The notes under the pieces: generated by a model
Seen by the model: only the letters and a program-made list of their open reading frames with translations
Database searches by the model: none
What the model was told of the DNA's origin: nothing
In this document: piece by piece, positions 22,975 through 32,898 of the stretch
Layout: each line of letters begins with the position of its first letter
Numbering within the stretch: position 1 is the first letter of the stretch
Source: an uncultured Bacilli bacterium
GTDB lineage: Bacteria > Bacillota_I > Bacilli_A > RF39 > UBA660
Direction: 5' to 3'
DNA length: 64,000 nucleotides
Assembly: GCA_910576925.1 (NCBI GenBank)
Contig: CAJTKB010000002.1
Coordinates: forward strand, 36,997 to 100,996
Program-made: the position numbers and the translations under genes

Positions 22975-23625
22975 ATGAGAATTGTAGTTATTGAAGATAA
23001 TAAAAGAGTTAACTCATTGATCTGTGAGTATGTAAATGAAATAGTAAGTAAAAGTTGTTTAGATTATCAATTATTAAATTTTTATAGTTTTAATGATAAT
23101 CTTAGAAAAATTATTTATAATTGCGATATTAAAATTTATATTGTAGATTTACAGCTCAATTCTAAAAGTGGATATAATATTTGTAGAGAAATACGAGAAG
23201 GAGCTAATGATTGGAAAAGCATTATAATTATTTGTTCAGCTTATAATCAAAAAGAAGAAATTATATCTTTAAGACTATCTATTTTTACTTATGTATCCAA
23301 ACATATTAATTTTAAAAGTAACATCAAAGATAGCATAAATAAAGCTATCCAAATTTTATCTAGTAATAACATTGTAACAATAGATAAAAATACAAAAATA
23401 TGTATTAATGATATTTGCTATATTGAAAAAATTAAACAAACTAAGTATTGTAAAATAGTTACTCTAGATTCTAAAGAATATAAAATAATGAAAACTATTA
23501 AAATGTTGAAAAAGGAACTAAATTTTAAACAGATAAGAAACTATTTGCTAATTAACGATAATAATATTAGAATAATAGATAAACAGGAGATCACCTTTAT
23601 AAATAAAATTAGTATTAAATATTAG
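22975..23625 (+). CDS. LytTR-family response regulator (phage-borne)
   Basis: A 216-residue protein. Receiver domain 1-125: MRIVVIEDN acidic pocket, phosphoacceptor Asp58 in IYIVDLQLN, and Lys in YVSKHI. The C-terminal domain from about 130 has the LytTR outline (CINDICYIEKIKQTKYCKIVTLDSKEY...LKKELNFKQIRNYLLIN). LytTR regulators bind direct repeats upstream of targets. There is no histidine kinase next to it; a kinase lies at 26333-27565 just outside the prophage but is of another type. Preceded by a TATAAT-like -10 near 22941. Unusual cargo for a lysogeny module. Confidence 0.78.
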   Translation: MRIVVIEDNKRVNSLICEYVNEIVSKSCLDYQLLNFYSFNDNLRKIIYNCDIKIYIVDLQLNSKSGYNICREIREGANDWKSIIIICSAYNQKEEIISLRLSIFTYVSKHINFKSNIKDSINKAIQILSSNNIVTIDKNTKICINDICYIEKIKQTKYCKIVTLDSKEYKIMKTIKMLKKELNFKQIRNYLLINDNNIRIIDKQEITFINKISIKY

Positions 23626-23640
23626 AAAGGGAATAAAAAT

Positions 23641-24603
23641 ATGAGTACAGAATTAGAACAAAGAAATGAAATAATATTATTTGAAAATCAAGAAGTCAAA
23701 CTTGAAGTAAATATGCAAGATGAAACTGTTTGGTTATCTTTAGAACAAATGGCTAGATTGTTTGACAGAGATAAATCAGTAATTTCAAGACATATAAGAA
23801 ATGTTTTGGAAGAAGAGTGTGACAATTCAACTGTTGCAAATTTTGCAACAGTTCAAAAAGAAGGTAATAGAGAAGTTACCCGAGAAATAGAATATTATAA
23901 TCTGGATGTAATAATTAGTGTAGGTTATCGTGTTAAAAGCAAAAATGGTATTTTATTTAGAAAATGGGCTAATAAGGTATTAAAAGACTATATGATACAG
24001 GGATATTCAATTAATAAGCAAAGACTTGAATATTTAGAAAAAACAGTTAAGCTAATAGATATTGCTAACCGTGTAGATAGCGAATTAAAAAGTAATGAAG
24101 CTAGAGAGATTATTAAAGTTATAAATGAATATTCTAATGCTCTAAATTTATTAGATGAATACGACCACAGAACTTTAACTAAACCTAAAGGAACATTAAA
24201 TAATGATGTAATAATAAAATATCAAGATTGCTTGAATATAATTAATCAAATGAAATTCAAGAACGATAGTGATATTTTTGGATTAGAGAGAAACAATGGC
24301 TTAGAAAGTATTATAAACAACGTATTCCAATCATTTATGGAAAACGATGTCTACCCTACCATTGAAGAAAAAGCCTCTAATTTTCTGTATTTAATTGTTA
24401 AAAATCACGTATTCATAGATGGTAACAAAAGAATAGCTGCTACCCTATTTATTTACTTCTTACAATTCTATAATATTCTTTATAAGAATAATAAACAAGT
24501 AATAGATAACAACACATTAGTAGCAATAACGTTATTAATTGCAGAATCTAATCCTAAAGAAAAGCAGATTTTAATTGATTTAATTATGAATTTTCTAAAT
24601 TAA
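23641..24603 (+). CDS. RhuM-Fic/DOC fusion protein
   Basis: A 320-residue protein with an N-terminal RhuM domain (IILFENQEVKLEVNMQDETVWLSLEQMARLFDRDKSVISRHIRN; YYNLDVIISVGYRVKS; FRKWANKVLKDYMIQG) and a C-terminal Fic/DOC domain with HVFIDGNKRIAATLF (residues 256-270; HxFxDxNKR class). The Fic class transfers AMP or phosphate to proteins; the GNKR form is intermediate between Fic and DOC. It is 15 bases after the LytTR gene, so both are likely cotranscribed. It may be a toxin or phage-defence effector; no antitoxin is obvious. Confidence 0.82.
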   Translation: MSTELEQRNEIILFENQEVKLEVNMQDETVWLSLEQMARLFDRDKSVISRHIRNVLEEECDNSTVANFATVQKEGNREVTREIEYYNLDVIISVGYRVKSKNGILFRKWANKVLKDYMIQGYSINKQRLEYLEKTVKLIDIANRVDSELKSNEAREIIKVINEYSNALNLLDEYDHRTLTKPKGTLNNDVIIKYQDCLNIINQMKFKNDSDIFGLERNNGLESIINNVFQSFMENDVYPTIEEKASNFLYLIVKNHVFIDGNKRIAATLFIYFLQFYNILYKNNKQVIDNNTLVAITLLIAESNPKEKQILIDLIMNFLN

Positions 24604-24608
24604 AAAAA

Positions 24609-24632
24609 GACCTCACACGGCAATGTGAAGTC
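24609..24632 (-). terminator. Terminator on minus strand after RhuM-Fic gene
   Basis: GACTTCACA/TGTGAGGTC hairpin with a short loop and TTTTTT on the minus strand (AAAAAA at 24603-24608 on plus). It would stop leftward transcription entering from the integrase side. Confidence 0.55.
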
Positions 24633-24680
24633 AAATGAAAAACTACTTAGTGACCAAACTAAAACTATAACAAAAATATA

Positions 24681-24726
24681 GAGTTTTTCTATACAATGTG
24701 ATAGGAGTTTTTCTATTACATTGTAG
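24681..24726. promoter_or_regulatory. Direct and inverted repeats upstream of integrase gene
   Basis: GAGTTTTTCTAT occurs at 24681-24692 and 24705-24716, spaced 24 bases. ACAATGT following the first copy and ACATTGT after the second are inverted relative to each other. Located 30-75 bases before the integrase start. They may be binding sites for a regulator such as the LytTR protein, whose family binds paired direct repeats. Confidence 0.5.
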
Positions 24727-24756
24727 CATATTATTAAATAAAAAGGAAGTGTTACA

Positions 24757-26136
24757 ATGATAAAGAATAATGAAACAATAAACAAAATAATTAGAGTTGC
24801 TATATATATACGAGTATCTACGGAAGAACAAGCCAAACACGGTTACTCACTAGGTTCACAACTAACTAGACTAAAAGAATATTGTAAACAAAAAAGTTAT
24901 AAAATTATAGAAGTTTATACTGACGAAGGAAAATCAGCTAGAAGCAAACTAAAACTAAGAACAGAACTTTTAAGACTAATAGAAGATGTCAAAGCTGGAA
25001 AAATAGATAGAATTGTTTTTTGGAGACTTGATAGATGGTTTAGAAATATTGCTGATTATTACAAGGTCCAAGAAATATTAGAAGCTAATAATGTTGACTG
25101 GGAATGTTCTGATGAAGAATATAACACTACTACCTCAAACGGACGACTTCATTTAAATATTAAACTATCTATAGCACAAAATGAATCAGATCAAACCTCA
25201 GACAGAATTAAGTTTAATTTTGAAAATATGATTAAAAGTAAAAAAGCAATATGTTGTACTCACTCTTGCCCATTTGGATATAAAGTAGAGGGTGAAAAAG
25301 GTAATAAACACGTAGTAAAAGATAAAGAAAAAGAAGAAATGGTAAATTTTATTTTTGATACTTATGAGTTGAACAATAACTACAGACAAACAACTATCCT
25401 TTTTAATAAAAAATATGGTTACTCTACTGATCCTACCATTATTAAAAAGATGTTAAAGAAAACAATTTATTATGGAGAATATAAAGGTGTTACAGATTAT
25501 ACAGAAGCTTATATCACAAAAGAAAGATGGAATAAAATCCAAGAAATGCTTCCAAATAACGTTAAAAAAAATAAAAATCACGAATATATTTTTTGTGGAT
25601 TAATTATTTGCAAACATTGTGGTAGAAAAATGTCAGGAAGTACTAATAGAAGTTATCAGAGATATACTTGCAAAAAGAATAAAGAAGCTAAAGTTTGCCC
25701 GAATACCAAACAAATTACACAAAACAGACTTGAAAATTATTTGTTATTTATTCTTGAAGATTTACAAAAATTAGAAGTAGATTCTATTGCAAAAGAAAAA
25801 GAAGATAAAAATACCATTGACATAGAAAAAGAAACTAGTAAAATAGATAAAAAAATCAATAGATTAAATGAATTATATATTGAGGGTCATATTTCCAAAG
25901 AAAAATACGATAAAGATATAACTATATTCCAAAAGCAAAAAACAGAATTTCTTTCTCTAAAAAGAAAAAAGAAGAAAGAAAAAGAGATTATTAATCTCCC
26001 TAATGATGCTATAGAACTTTACAAAATGCTAAATTCTGAAAACAAAAGAAACTTTTGGAAAAAGTATATAGACTATATAGAATTTGATTATACAAAGGAT
26101 AATATAGAAGATAGAATAACTATAATTTTAAAATGA
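24757..26136 (+). CDS. Phage large serine integrase
   Basis: A 459-residue site-specific recombinase. Resolvase domain: AIYIRVSTEEQAKHGYSLGSQL with catalytic Ser21, and RIVFWRLDRWFRNIADYYKV. Then a recombinase domain (CPFGYKVEGEKGNKHVVKDKEKEEMVNFIFDTYE), a zinc ribbon (CKHCGRKMSGS ... CKKNKEAKVCPN), and a long coiled coil (IEKETSKIDKKINRLNELYIEGHISKEKYD). It integrates and, with a directionality factor, excises the prophage. It ends at the junction with host sequence, so attR lies at or just after its stop at 26136. Ribosome site AAAAAGGAAGTG. Confidence 0.9.
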   Translation: MIKNNETINKIIRVAIYIRVSTEEQAKHGYSLGSQLTRLKEYCKQKSYKIIEVYTDEGKSARSKLKLRTELLRLIEDVKAGKIDRIVFWRLDRWFRNIADYYKVQEILEANNVDWECSDEEYNTTTSNGRLHLNIKLSIAQNESDQTSDRIKFNFENMIKSKKAICCTHSCPFGYKVEGEKGNKHVVKDKEKEEMVNFIFDTYELNNNYRQTTILFNKKYGYSTDPTIIKKMLKKTIYYGEYKGVTDYTEAYITKERWNKIQEMLPNNVKKNKNHEYIFCGLIICKHCGRKMSGSTNRSYQRYTCKKNKEAKVCPNTKQITQNRLENYLLFILEDLQKLEVDSIAKEKEDKNTIDIEKETSKIDKKINRLNELYIEGHISKEKYDKDITIFQKQKTEFLSLKRKKKKEKEIINLPNDAIELYKMLNSENKRNFWKKYIDYIEFDYTKDNIEDRITIILK

Positions 26137-26313
26137 TGTACTAACTATATCGTACCAGGAGGTCTTGCTGGAGGTGCACTCGGTTATAGTATAGCTAACA
26201 ATAATTTTTTGAGTAATAACAATAACAACAATGGATATTATCCAATGGGGCCAGGACCTAGACCTTGTTGTGGTCAAGGACCAATTTTTGTTACACCATA
26301 TCCTTGGTATTAA
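26137..26313 (+). pseudogene. 3' remnant of Gly/Asn-rich host gene split by the prophage
   Basis: Directly after the integrase stop an open frame encodes TNYIVPGGLAGGALGYSIAN, an Asn run, then YPMGPGPRPCCGQGPIF and VTPYPWY before TAA at 26311-26313. No start codon or ribosome site. It looks like the C-terminal end of a host low-complexity protein, such as a spore-coat or exported protein, whose 5' part would be at the far (left) end of the prophage, outside this window. A terminator follows. Confidence 0.65.
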
Positions 26314-26333
26314 AAAGTCAATTTAGACTTTTT
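26312..26333. terminator. Bidirectional terminator
   Basis: AAAAAGTC (26312-26319) and GACTTTTT (26326-26333) form an 8-bp perfect stem with A and T runs on both sides, between the split host gene and the convergent histidine kinase gene. Confidence 0.8.
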
Positions 26334-27565
26334 TATTTTACTGGAAGTTCAATAAATACATCTGTTCCTTTATTTAATTGGGATTTATAATACATTTTTC
26401 CATTATGTAAATTAATAATTTCCTGTGATAAAGAAACACCTAAACCAGTTCCATTTTCTTTTGTTGTATAAAAGTTTTCTCCAATATGTTTTAGTGTATC
26501 TTTACTCATACCTACTCCATTATCACTAACTTTTATTACTAATTGATTACTTTTTATATATGCCTTTAATGTTATTTTCATATTTTTCTTTTTTGCTTCT
26601 ATGCTATTTTTATAAATATTTATAAATACTTGTTTTATTCTATTATAATCAAGATCCAAATAAAGTTCATCATCTGGTATTATAAACTCATACTTAATAT
26701 TATTACTCTTTAATAATGGCATTAATTCATCCCTAACATCTTCAAGTAACATACAAATATCTGTATCCTCTTTTGCTACCTTTATCTTAGTATAATCTAG
26801 AAAGTCGTCCATTAAAGTAAGAGTTCTATTTATTTCCTTACTAATAACAGGAATATACTCACTATACTTTTCAGTATCATCATCAAGCATATCTAAATAT
26901 CCTCGACATACTGCTAAAGGATTTTTTACTTCATGAGTCATTTTAAATAATGACTGTTTAATTTCCTTTTCACGATTTAATTCATTTAATGTACTATTAT
27001 AATTAACAATATTTTCACTTAAATCTATGATAAATACTATTAAATATAGAAAAAACGATAAAAGTAGTGAACTAAAGAAAATATAAGTAAAAAGGTCTAA
27101 ATAATTAGAATTTGGCATAATATAAAATATAGTTTGATATATCATAGATAAAATTCTAATTACTAAAAAGCTATTTATAATTTTTCCAACTCTATTACTT
27201 TTCTTATTAAATAGTAAAAATGAAGAAAAATATAATAAATATTCAACAAATAACATAATTATATTAAAGTTAAATCTATAATTATTAAATATAATTAAAA
27301 TAATAGCAATTGTAATAGAAGTAATTTTTTTATTTTTTATAAAACTAACAACTAATGGTATTTCAAATAAAAGAGCTGGATAAATCGTTTTAAACATTAC
27401 TCCATATCTAATAAGCATATAAATAGAAGAATAAAGTGCAAGCTCTAATACAATTGATTTTTCTTGTTTATCTAAATTTTTTGTATATGCAGAATATATT
27501 AAATAAACAGTAAGTGGAAATAAAATATAAATAGTATTAACAATAACTCCTCCAAATATTGACAT
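26333..27565 (-). CDS. Membrane sensor histidine kinase (KinB-like)
   Basis: A 410-residue protein with about six hydrophobic segments in residues 1-185, then an H-box MTHEVKNPLAVCRGYLDML (His211), dimerisation helix, and an ATPase domain with N box (INIYKNSIEA), G1 (DNGVGM) and G2 (NGTGLG). There is no response regulator gene nearby. Orphan multi-span kinases of this form feed the Spo0 phosphorelay in endospore formers, so KinB-like function is plausible. Ribosome site GAAGGGAT. It begins the chromosomal segment between prophage and island. Confidence 0.82.
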   Translation of the reverse strand: MSIFGGVIVNTIYILFPLTVYLIYSAYTKNLDKQEKSIVLELALYSSIYMLIRYGVMFKTIYPALLFEIPLVVSFIKNKKITSITIAIILIIFNNYRFNFNIIMLFVEYLLYFSSFLLFNKKSNRVGKIINSFLVIRILSMIYQTIFYIMPNSNYLDLFTYIFFSSLLLSFFLYLIVFIIDLSENIVNYNSTLNELNREKEIKQSLFKMTHEVKNPLAVCRGYLDMLDDDTEKYSEYIPVISKEINRTLTLMDDFLDYTKIKVAKEDTDICMLLEDVRDELMPLLKSNNIKYEFIIPDDELYLDLDYNRIKQVFINIYKNSIEAKKKNMKITLKAYIKSNQLVIKVSDNGVGMSKDTLKHIGENFYTTKENGTGLGVSLSQEIINLHNGKMYYKSQLNKGTDVFIELPVK

Positions 27566-27780
27566 ATAGTATAATCCCTTCTTTCTGTATTAATTATATT
27601 AACTATACTTGTCATATTTTGTCGAATTATAGTATATTATGAAACTTTTTGTCTTAATATTAAGAATATTATCAAAAAATGAAGAACTATATTACCTTAT
27701 TACAATTAAATGCATATAAATTTTAAAAAATTATAGACATAAACCTACTTTTTTGTTATTATTTAATTACTTAAATATTT

Positions 27781-27855
27781 GCAGATGTAGTTTAGTGGTT
27801 AGAATACGGCCTTGCCAAGGCTGTGACGGGGATTCGATTTCCCTCATCTGCTCCA
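27781..27855 (+). tRNA. tRNA-Gly (GCC)
   Basis: 75 bases ending in encoded CCA. Acceptor GCAGATG/CATCTGC, anticodon arm CGGCCTTGCCAAGGCTG with anticodon GCC, T arm GGGGATTCGATTTCCC. The terminal 12 bases (27844-27855) are repeated at 38187-38198, marking it as the likely integration site of the following island. A hairpin terminator follows. Confidence 0.93.
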
Positions 27856-27866
27856 TTGAGAGAATT

Positions 27867-27888
27867 ACTCACACCTCGTGTGAGTTTT
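27867..27888 (+). terminator. tRNA-Gly terminator
   Basis: ACTCACAC (27867-27874) and GTGTGAGT (27878-27885) with loop CTC, followed by TTTTAT, 11 bases after the tRNA CCA. Confidence 0.75.
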
Positions 27889-27902
27889 ATATTACAAAAA
27901 AT

Positions 27903-27934
27903 ATCCTATAACACTCGTTGTTATGGGATTTTTT
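27903..27934 (+). terminator. Second hairpin terminator after tRNA-Gly
   Basis: ATCCTATAACA pairs with TGTTATGGGAT (one wobble) and is followed by TTTTTC, ahead of the small ORF. It may be brought by the island. Confidence 0.7.
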
Positions 27935-27958
27935 CATATTTGAAGGGAGGATTTACAA

Positions 27959-28243
27959 ATGAAAATAACCATAGAACCTTTAGAATTTCCTTTATGTGTT
28001 AAAGAAAAACTATTAAAAATACCTAAAATATCAAAACTAAATATTGAATTTGTAAATGGGAAGAATATTCATTTTGATAAAACGAACCTTTCAATCAATG
28101 AACCACATAAGATAATTATAAGTAATGATTCATCTTGTATTATCTTACTATCCTATCTTAATGATAATAACTTCTATTTAAAAGATAGTTTAGAAATAAT
28201 TACTCTTGAATCTATAAAATTTTTGATTTTACAAATGCTCTAA
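27959..28243 (+). CDS. Hypothetical protein, island start
   Basis: A 94-residue beta-rich protein (MKITIEPLEFPLCVKEKLLKIPKISKLNIEF...) with a strong GGGAGG ribosome site. No family recognised. It sits between the tRNA-Gly and the serine recombinase and is probably island cargo; a structural beta-sheet repeat is suggested by KIIISNDSSCIILLSYL. Confidence 0.55.
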   Translation: MKITIEPLEFPLCVKEKLLKIPKISKLNIEFVNGKNIHFDKTNLSINEPHKIIISNDSSCIILLSYLNDNNFYLKDSLEIITLESIKFLILQML

Positions 28244-28318
28244 AAAAAATTTTTTTGAAATTTTATTTTTCCCTTTGTTTATAAGAGTTTGGGAGAAGAA
28301 AATTATTTTTGGCTTCCG

Positions 28319-30195
<1,877 letters not shown>

Positions 30196-30256
30196 AATTA
30201 AACTAAAAATATGGTAAAATTATATTGAAATATTTATTCAGAAAGGTGGAAAATAT

Positions 30257-30904
30257 ATGAAAATAACAAAATATCCTCAATCATGTTTAATGGTTGAAAC
30301 AAATAACAAAAGAATTTTAATTGATGCTGGCAGTTTAAAATATCAAGATAAATTTTTAGAAGAATGGAAGAAAGCCGATATAATACTTATAACTCATAAA
30401 CATGGAGATCATATTAAAAGTGATGTTTTAAAAGATATTAACATTCCTATTTATTCAACCCAAGAAGTACAAGATACTTATCCAGAAATAAAATTTAATA
30501 TTGTAAAAGAAAATGATATTTTTGATTTTGGTGGTATTAAAATTGAAGTTGTTAAAGCAGTTCATGGCTATAACCCACTATTAAAAAATGGAGGCCAAGT
30601 TTTTGAAAATGTAGGTTATATTGTAGATGATGGAAATCATAGATTATATGCAACAAGTGATACTATTTGCTTTAATAATAACTATAAAGCAGATATTGTT
30701 GCTCTACCTGTTACTGCTCATGGACTTACTATGTCAGCTTTTGAAGCATCATTATTTGCTAAAGAGTTAGAAGCAAATTTAGTTTTACCAATTCATATGG
30801 ATAATGAAAAATATCCTACTGATGTAAACTATATGAAAGAAAATTTTGATAAGTTTGGTATTAAATATAAAGTTTTAGATATTGAAGAATCAATAGAAAT
30901 TTAA
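30257..30904 (+). CDS. MBL-fold metal-dependent hydrolase (UlaG-like)
   Basis: A 215-residue metallo-hydrolase: IDAGSLKYQDKF, the metal motif HKHGDH (about residues 50-55), GGIKIEVVKAVHG, YATSDTICF and LPIHMDN. Fits the UlaG-like L-ascorbate lactonase superfamily, whose members mostly have unknown substrates. RBS GAAAGGTGG. It is followed closely by a flavin-binding PNPOx gene, so both may be island cargo for metabolism or detoxification. Confidence 0.75.
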   Translation: MKITKYPQSCLMVETNNKRILIDAGSLKYQDKFLEEWKKADIILITHKHGDHIKSDVLKDINIPIYSTQEVQDTYPEIKFNIVKENDIFDFGGIKIEVVKAVHGYNPLLKNGGQVFENVGYIVDDGNHRLYATSDTICFNNNYKADIVALPVTAHGLTMSAFEASLFAKELEANLVLPIHMDNEKYPTDVNYMKENFDKFGIKYKVLDIEESIEI

Positions 30905-30923
30905 TTGAAAGGAGCATACGAAA

Positions 30924-31328
30924 ATGAACGAAACATTTAAATTTTTAAAAGAAAATACTCAAGTGAATTTTGTCTCAACAATTAATAATGGAAAGCCAAG
31001 TTGTAGGCCATTTGGAGACCCAATTATGTTTGATGATAAAATATATGTAATTACAAATAAACACAAAAATGTATCTAAACAAATTGAAAAAGATAATCAT
31101 GTGTGCGTAGTTGCTTATGATGGTGAAAAATGGATTAGAATAAATTGTAAATTAATAGATGATAGTAATAATATGGAAGTTAAACAAGCAGTGATAGATG
31201 AGTTTGATTGGGCAATCGAGGCAGGATATACACTTGATAATCCAGAATTTCAAGTATTATATATGGCAGATGTTGAATCTACAATCTATGATGAAGAAGG
31301 AGAAATTTTAGAAAGCTATAACTTCTAA
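30924..31328 (+). CDS. Pyridoxamine 5'-phosphate oxidase-like flavin-binding protein
   Basis: A 134-residue split-barrel protein: MNETFKFLKENTQVNFVSTINNGKPSCRPFGDPIMFDDKIYVITNKHKNV typical of the PNPOx-like / general stress protein group that binds FMN or F420-like cofactors. Clostridial homologues are annotated as NimA-like or pyridoxamine oxidase family; substrate unknown. 19 bases after the MBL gene; a terminator follows at 31350-31371. Confidence 0.8.
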   Translation: MNETFKFLKENTQVNFVSTINNGKPSCRPFGDPIMFDDKIYVITNKHKNVSKQIEKDNHVCVVAYDGEKWIRINCKLIDDSNNMEVKQAVIDEFDWAIEAGYTLDNPEFQVLYMADVESTIYDEEGEILESYNF

Positions 31329-31349
31329 TTAATAGTTTTTGTAAGTATT

Positions 31350-31371
31350 GAGCAAGAAATTGCTCTTTTTT
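31350..31371 (+). terminator. Rho-independent terminator
   Basis: GAGCAA (31350-31355), AAGAAAT loop region, TTGCTC (31360-31365), TTTTTT. Ends the PNPOx transcript before the mobilisation genes. Confidence 0.75.
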
Positions 31372-31402
31372 GTTGTCTAAATTTAGAAAGGAGGCAAAAG
31401 TT

Positions 31403-31585
31403 ATTAACTACTTTTTTCAAGTAGTCGTACCACAAATTCTTGATTATTTTAAAGAAAATAAAGAAATAATTCCTAACTACCTAATTCTAGAAGTTTTAAG
31501 AAAAGATAAACAATATCAAGAACAAATTGAAAAGATTTTAGAATTATCAAAAGAAGAAAATAAAAATAATCAGAAAGGAAAATAA
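31403..31585 (+). CDS. Small mobilisation-associated protein, non-ATG start
   Basis: A helical protein of about 60 residues (INYFFQVVVPQILDYFKENKEI...), 3 bases before mobV. The ribosome site AAAGGAGG ends at 31394, and the best spaced in-frame start is ATT at 31403; the reading frame could be extended to a TTG at 31370 but that lies in the upstream terminator T-run. ATT starts are rare, so the start is uncertain. Position suggests an accessory to the relaxase. Confidence 0.5.
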   Translation: MNYFFQVVVPQILDYFKENKEIIPNYLILEVLRKDKQYQEQIEKILELSKEENKNNQKGK

Positions 31586-31588
31586 ACT

Positions 31589-32779
31589 ATGAGTTATGCA
31601 ATATTTAGAAGTGAAGGTATTAAAACTTTGGGTGAATTATCCCAAAAAGGTAGTCATAACGAGAGAACAAAAGAAAAATATAAATCTAATCCTAATATTA
31701 GAATGGAAGACAGTAAAAATAATATTGAAATAGTAAAATGTAATAAATATATAGATAAATTTTATGAAATAACAAAAGAGTATCAAAAAGAACATTTAGA
31801 TAGAATGAAAAATATGAGAGCTGATAGAAAGAAATCTTTTTATGATATGGTAAATGATTCTAAAAGTGTTGTTGCTGATGAAATGATTTTTACAAGTGAT
31901 TTAGATTTCTTTAAAAATATGAGTAGACAAGATATACTCGATTGGGCAAATGAAACTATGAATTTTATTTATGAAGATTTAGACTATACGAAAGAACAAG
32001 TCTTACACGCTGTTATTCATATGGATGAAAAAGTACCACATTTACATTGTGTTGTTGTACCCCTTGTTAAGAAATTTGATAAACGAACTGGTACTACAAA
32101 ATACACTATTTCTAAACGATCATATATCAAAGATGATGTTTATTTAAGTAAATTACAAGACAAATATCATGAACGCTTAAACAAGAAAGGATTTAAATTA
32201 GAACGAGGAGAAAAACACACTGGAGTCAAACATTTATCAGTAGGACAATTTAAAAATGTTGTTAAATATTATGAAAGACAAGCAATTAATAGTAAGAAAA
32301 AAATTGAGAAACAATATCGTAAAATAAAAGAATCATTACAAAATTCTAAAAAGAAAGCATTAACTGATAAAGTAATTATTGATGGAGAAATTTATCATAT
32401 TCTATTAGATTTTCTAGACATGTATGATAAAGAAATACAAAATATGGTAACAAGTAGAACTTTTTTTGAAAGCTTAAATGAATTTACTTGTGATTATAAA
32501 AAATTAGAAAAGAAATATAAAAATAGTCTTATTGATATTAATTATTTAGAAGATGAGAATGGTAAATTACAAGAAGAAAAAACTAATTTATTCAATTTTA
32601 TTAATCACTTGTTATTCATGTTAAAAGATTTTTTTAGAGAAATTTTACTATCTAATGATAAAAAGAAGAAAGAAAAAACGATTGATATTTTAAAAGAATG
32701 TTATGATAATAGCCTATATAATTCTTTAGATTTAAAAGAAATATCTAAAGATACTGATACCGAAATTGTTATAAACTAA
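31589..32779 (+). CDS. mobV: MobV-family relaxase (Pre/Mob)
   Basis: A 396-residue relaxase. N-terminal domain: SYAIFRSEGIKTLGELSQKGSHNERTKE, typical of MobV, with the metal-binding histidine triad HMDEKVPHLHCVVVPL (about residues 141-156). The C-terminal 150 residues are coiled coil. MobV proteins nick oriT on rolling-circle plasmids and mobilisable elements, so the island can probably be mobilised in trans by a conjugative helper. No coupling protein is present. Ribosome site AGAAAGGAAAA. Confidence 0.88.
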   Translation: MSYAIFRSEGIKTLGELSQKGSHNERTKEKYKSNPNIRMEDSKNNIEIVKCNKYIDKFYEITKEYQKEHLDRMKNMRADRKKSFYDMVNDSKSVVADEMIFTSDLDFFKNMSRQDILDWANETMNFIYEDLDYTKEQVLHAVIHMDEKVPHLHCVVVPLVKKFDKRTGTTKYTISKRSYIKDDVYLSKLQDKYHERLNKKGFKLERGEKHTGVKHLSVGQFKNVVKYYERQAINSKKKIEKQYRKIKESLQNSKKKALTDKVIIDGEIYHILLDFLDMYDKEIQNMVTSRTFFESLNEFTCDYKKLEKKYKNSLIDINYLEDENGKLQEEKTNLFNFINHLLFMLKDFFREILLSNDKKKKEKTIDILKECYDNSLYNSLDLKEISKDTDTEIVIN

Positions 32780-32796
32780 ATACGCAAGAATTTGAA

Positions 32797-32831
32797 AAAG
32801 ACTGCGACATTTTTAAATAGTCGTAGTCTTT
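32797..32831. terminator. Bidirectional terminator after mobV
   Basis: AAAGACTGCGAC (32797-32808) pairs with GTCGTAGTCTTT (32820-32831) with one wobble around an AT-rich loop. Separates rightward element genes from leftward cargo genes. Confidence 0.75.
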
Positions 32832-32861
32832 GATACATACTAAATTTTTAATAATTTAGAA

Positions 32862-32898
32862 ACGCACTTGCAAATTGACATAGTCAACTAGCGTGCGT
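32862..32898. repeat. Nested inverted repeat at element/cargo boundary
   Basis: Outer arms ACGCAC (32862-32867) and GTGCGT (32893-32898) surround inner arms TTGAC (32875-32879) and GTCAA (32883-32887). It overlaps the last codons of the RBBP9-like gene. Higher G+C than its surroundings. It may be a recombination or transfer site, or an RNA hairpin. Confidence 0.5.

Noticed and set aside
24600..24840. Minus-strand frames before the integrase, considered as an excisionase or antitoxin
   Set aside because: No ribosome site, overlap with the terminator and promoter repeats, and hydrophobic low-complexity translation.
26333..27565. Kinase partner for the phage LytTR regulator
   Set aside because: The kinase is of the KinB-type HisKA class and lies outside the prophage on the other strand; LytTR regulators normally pair with a different kinase class.
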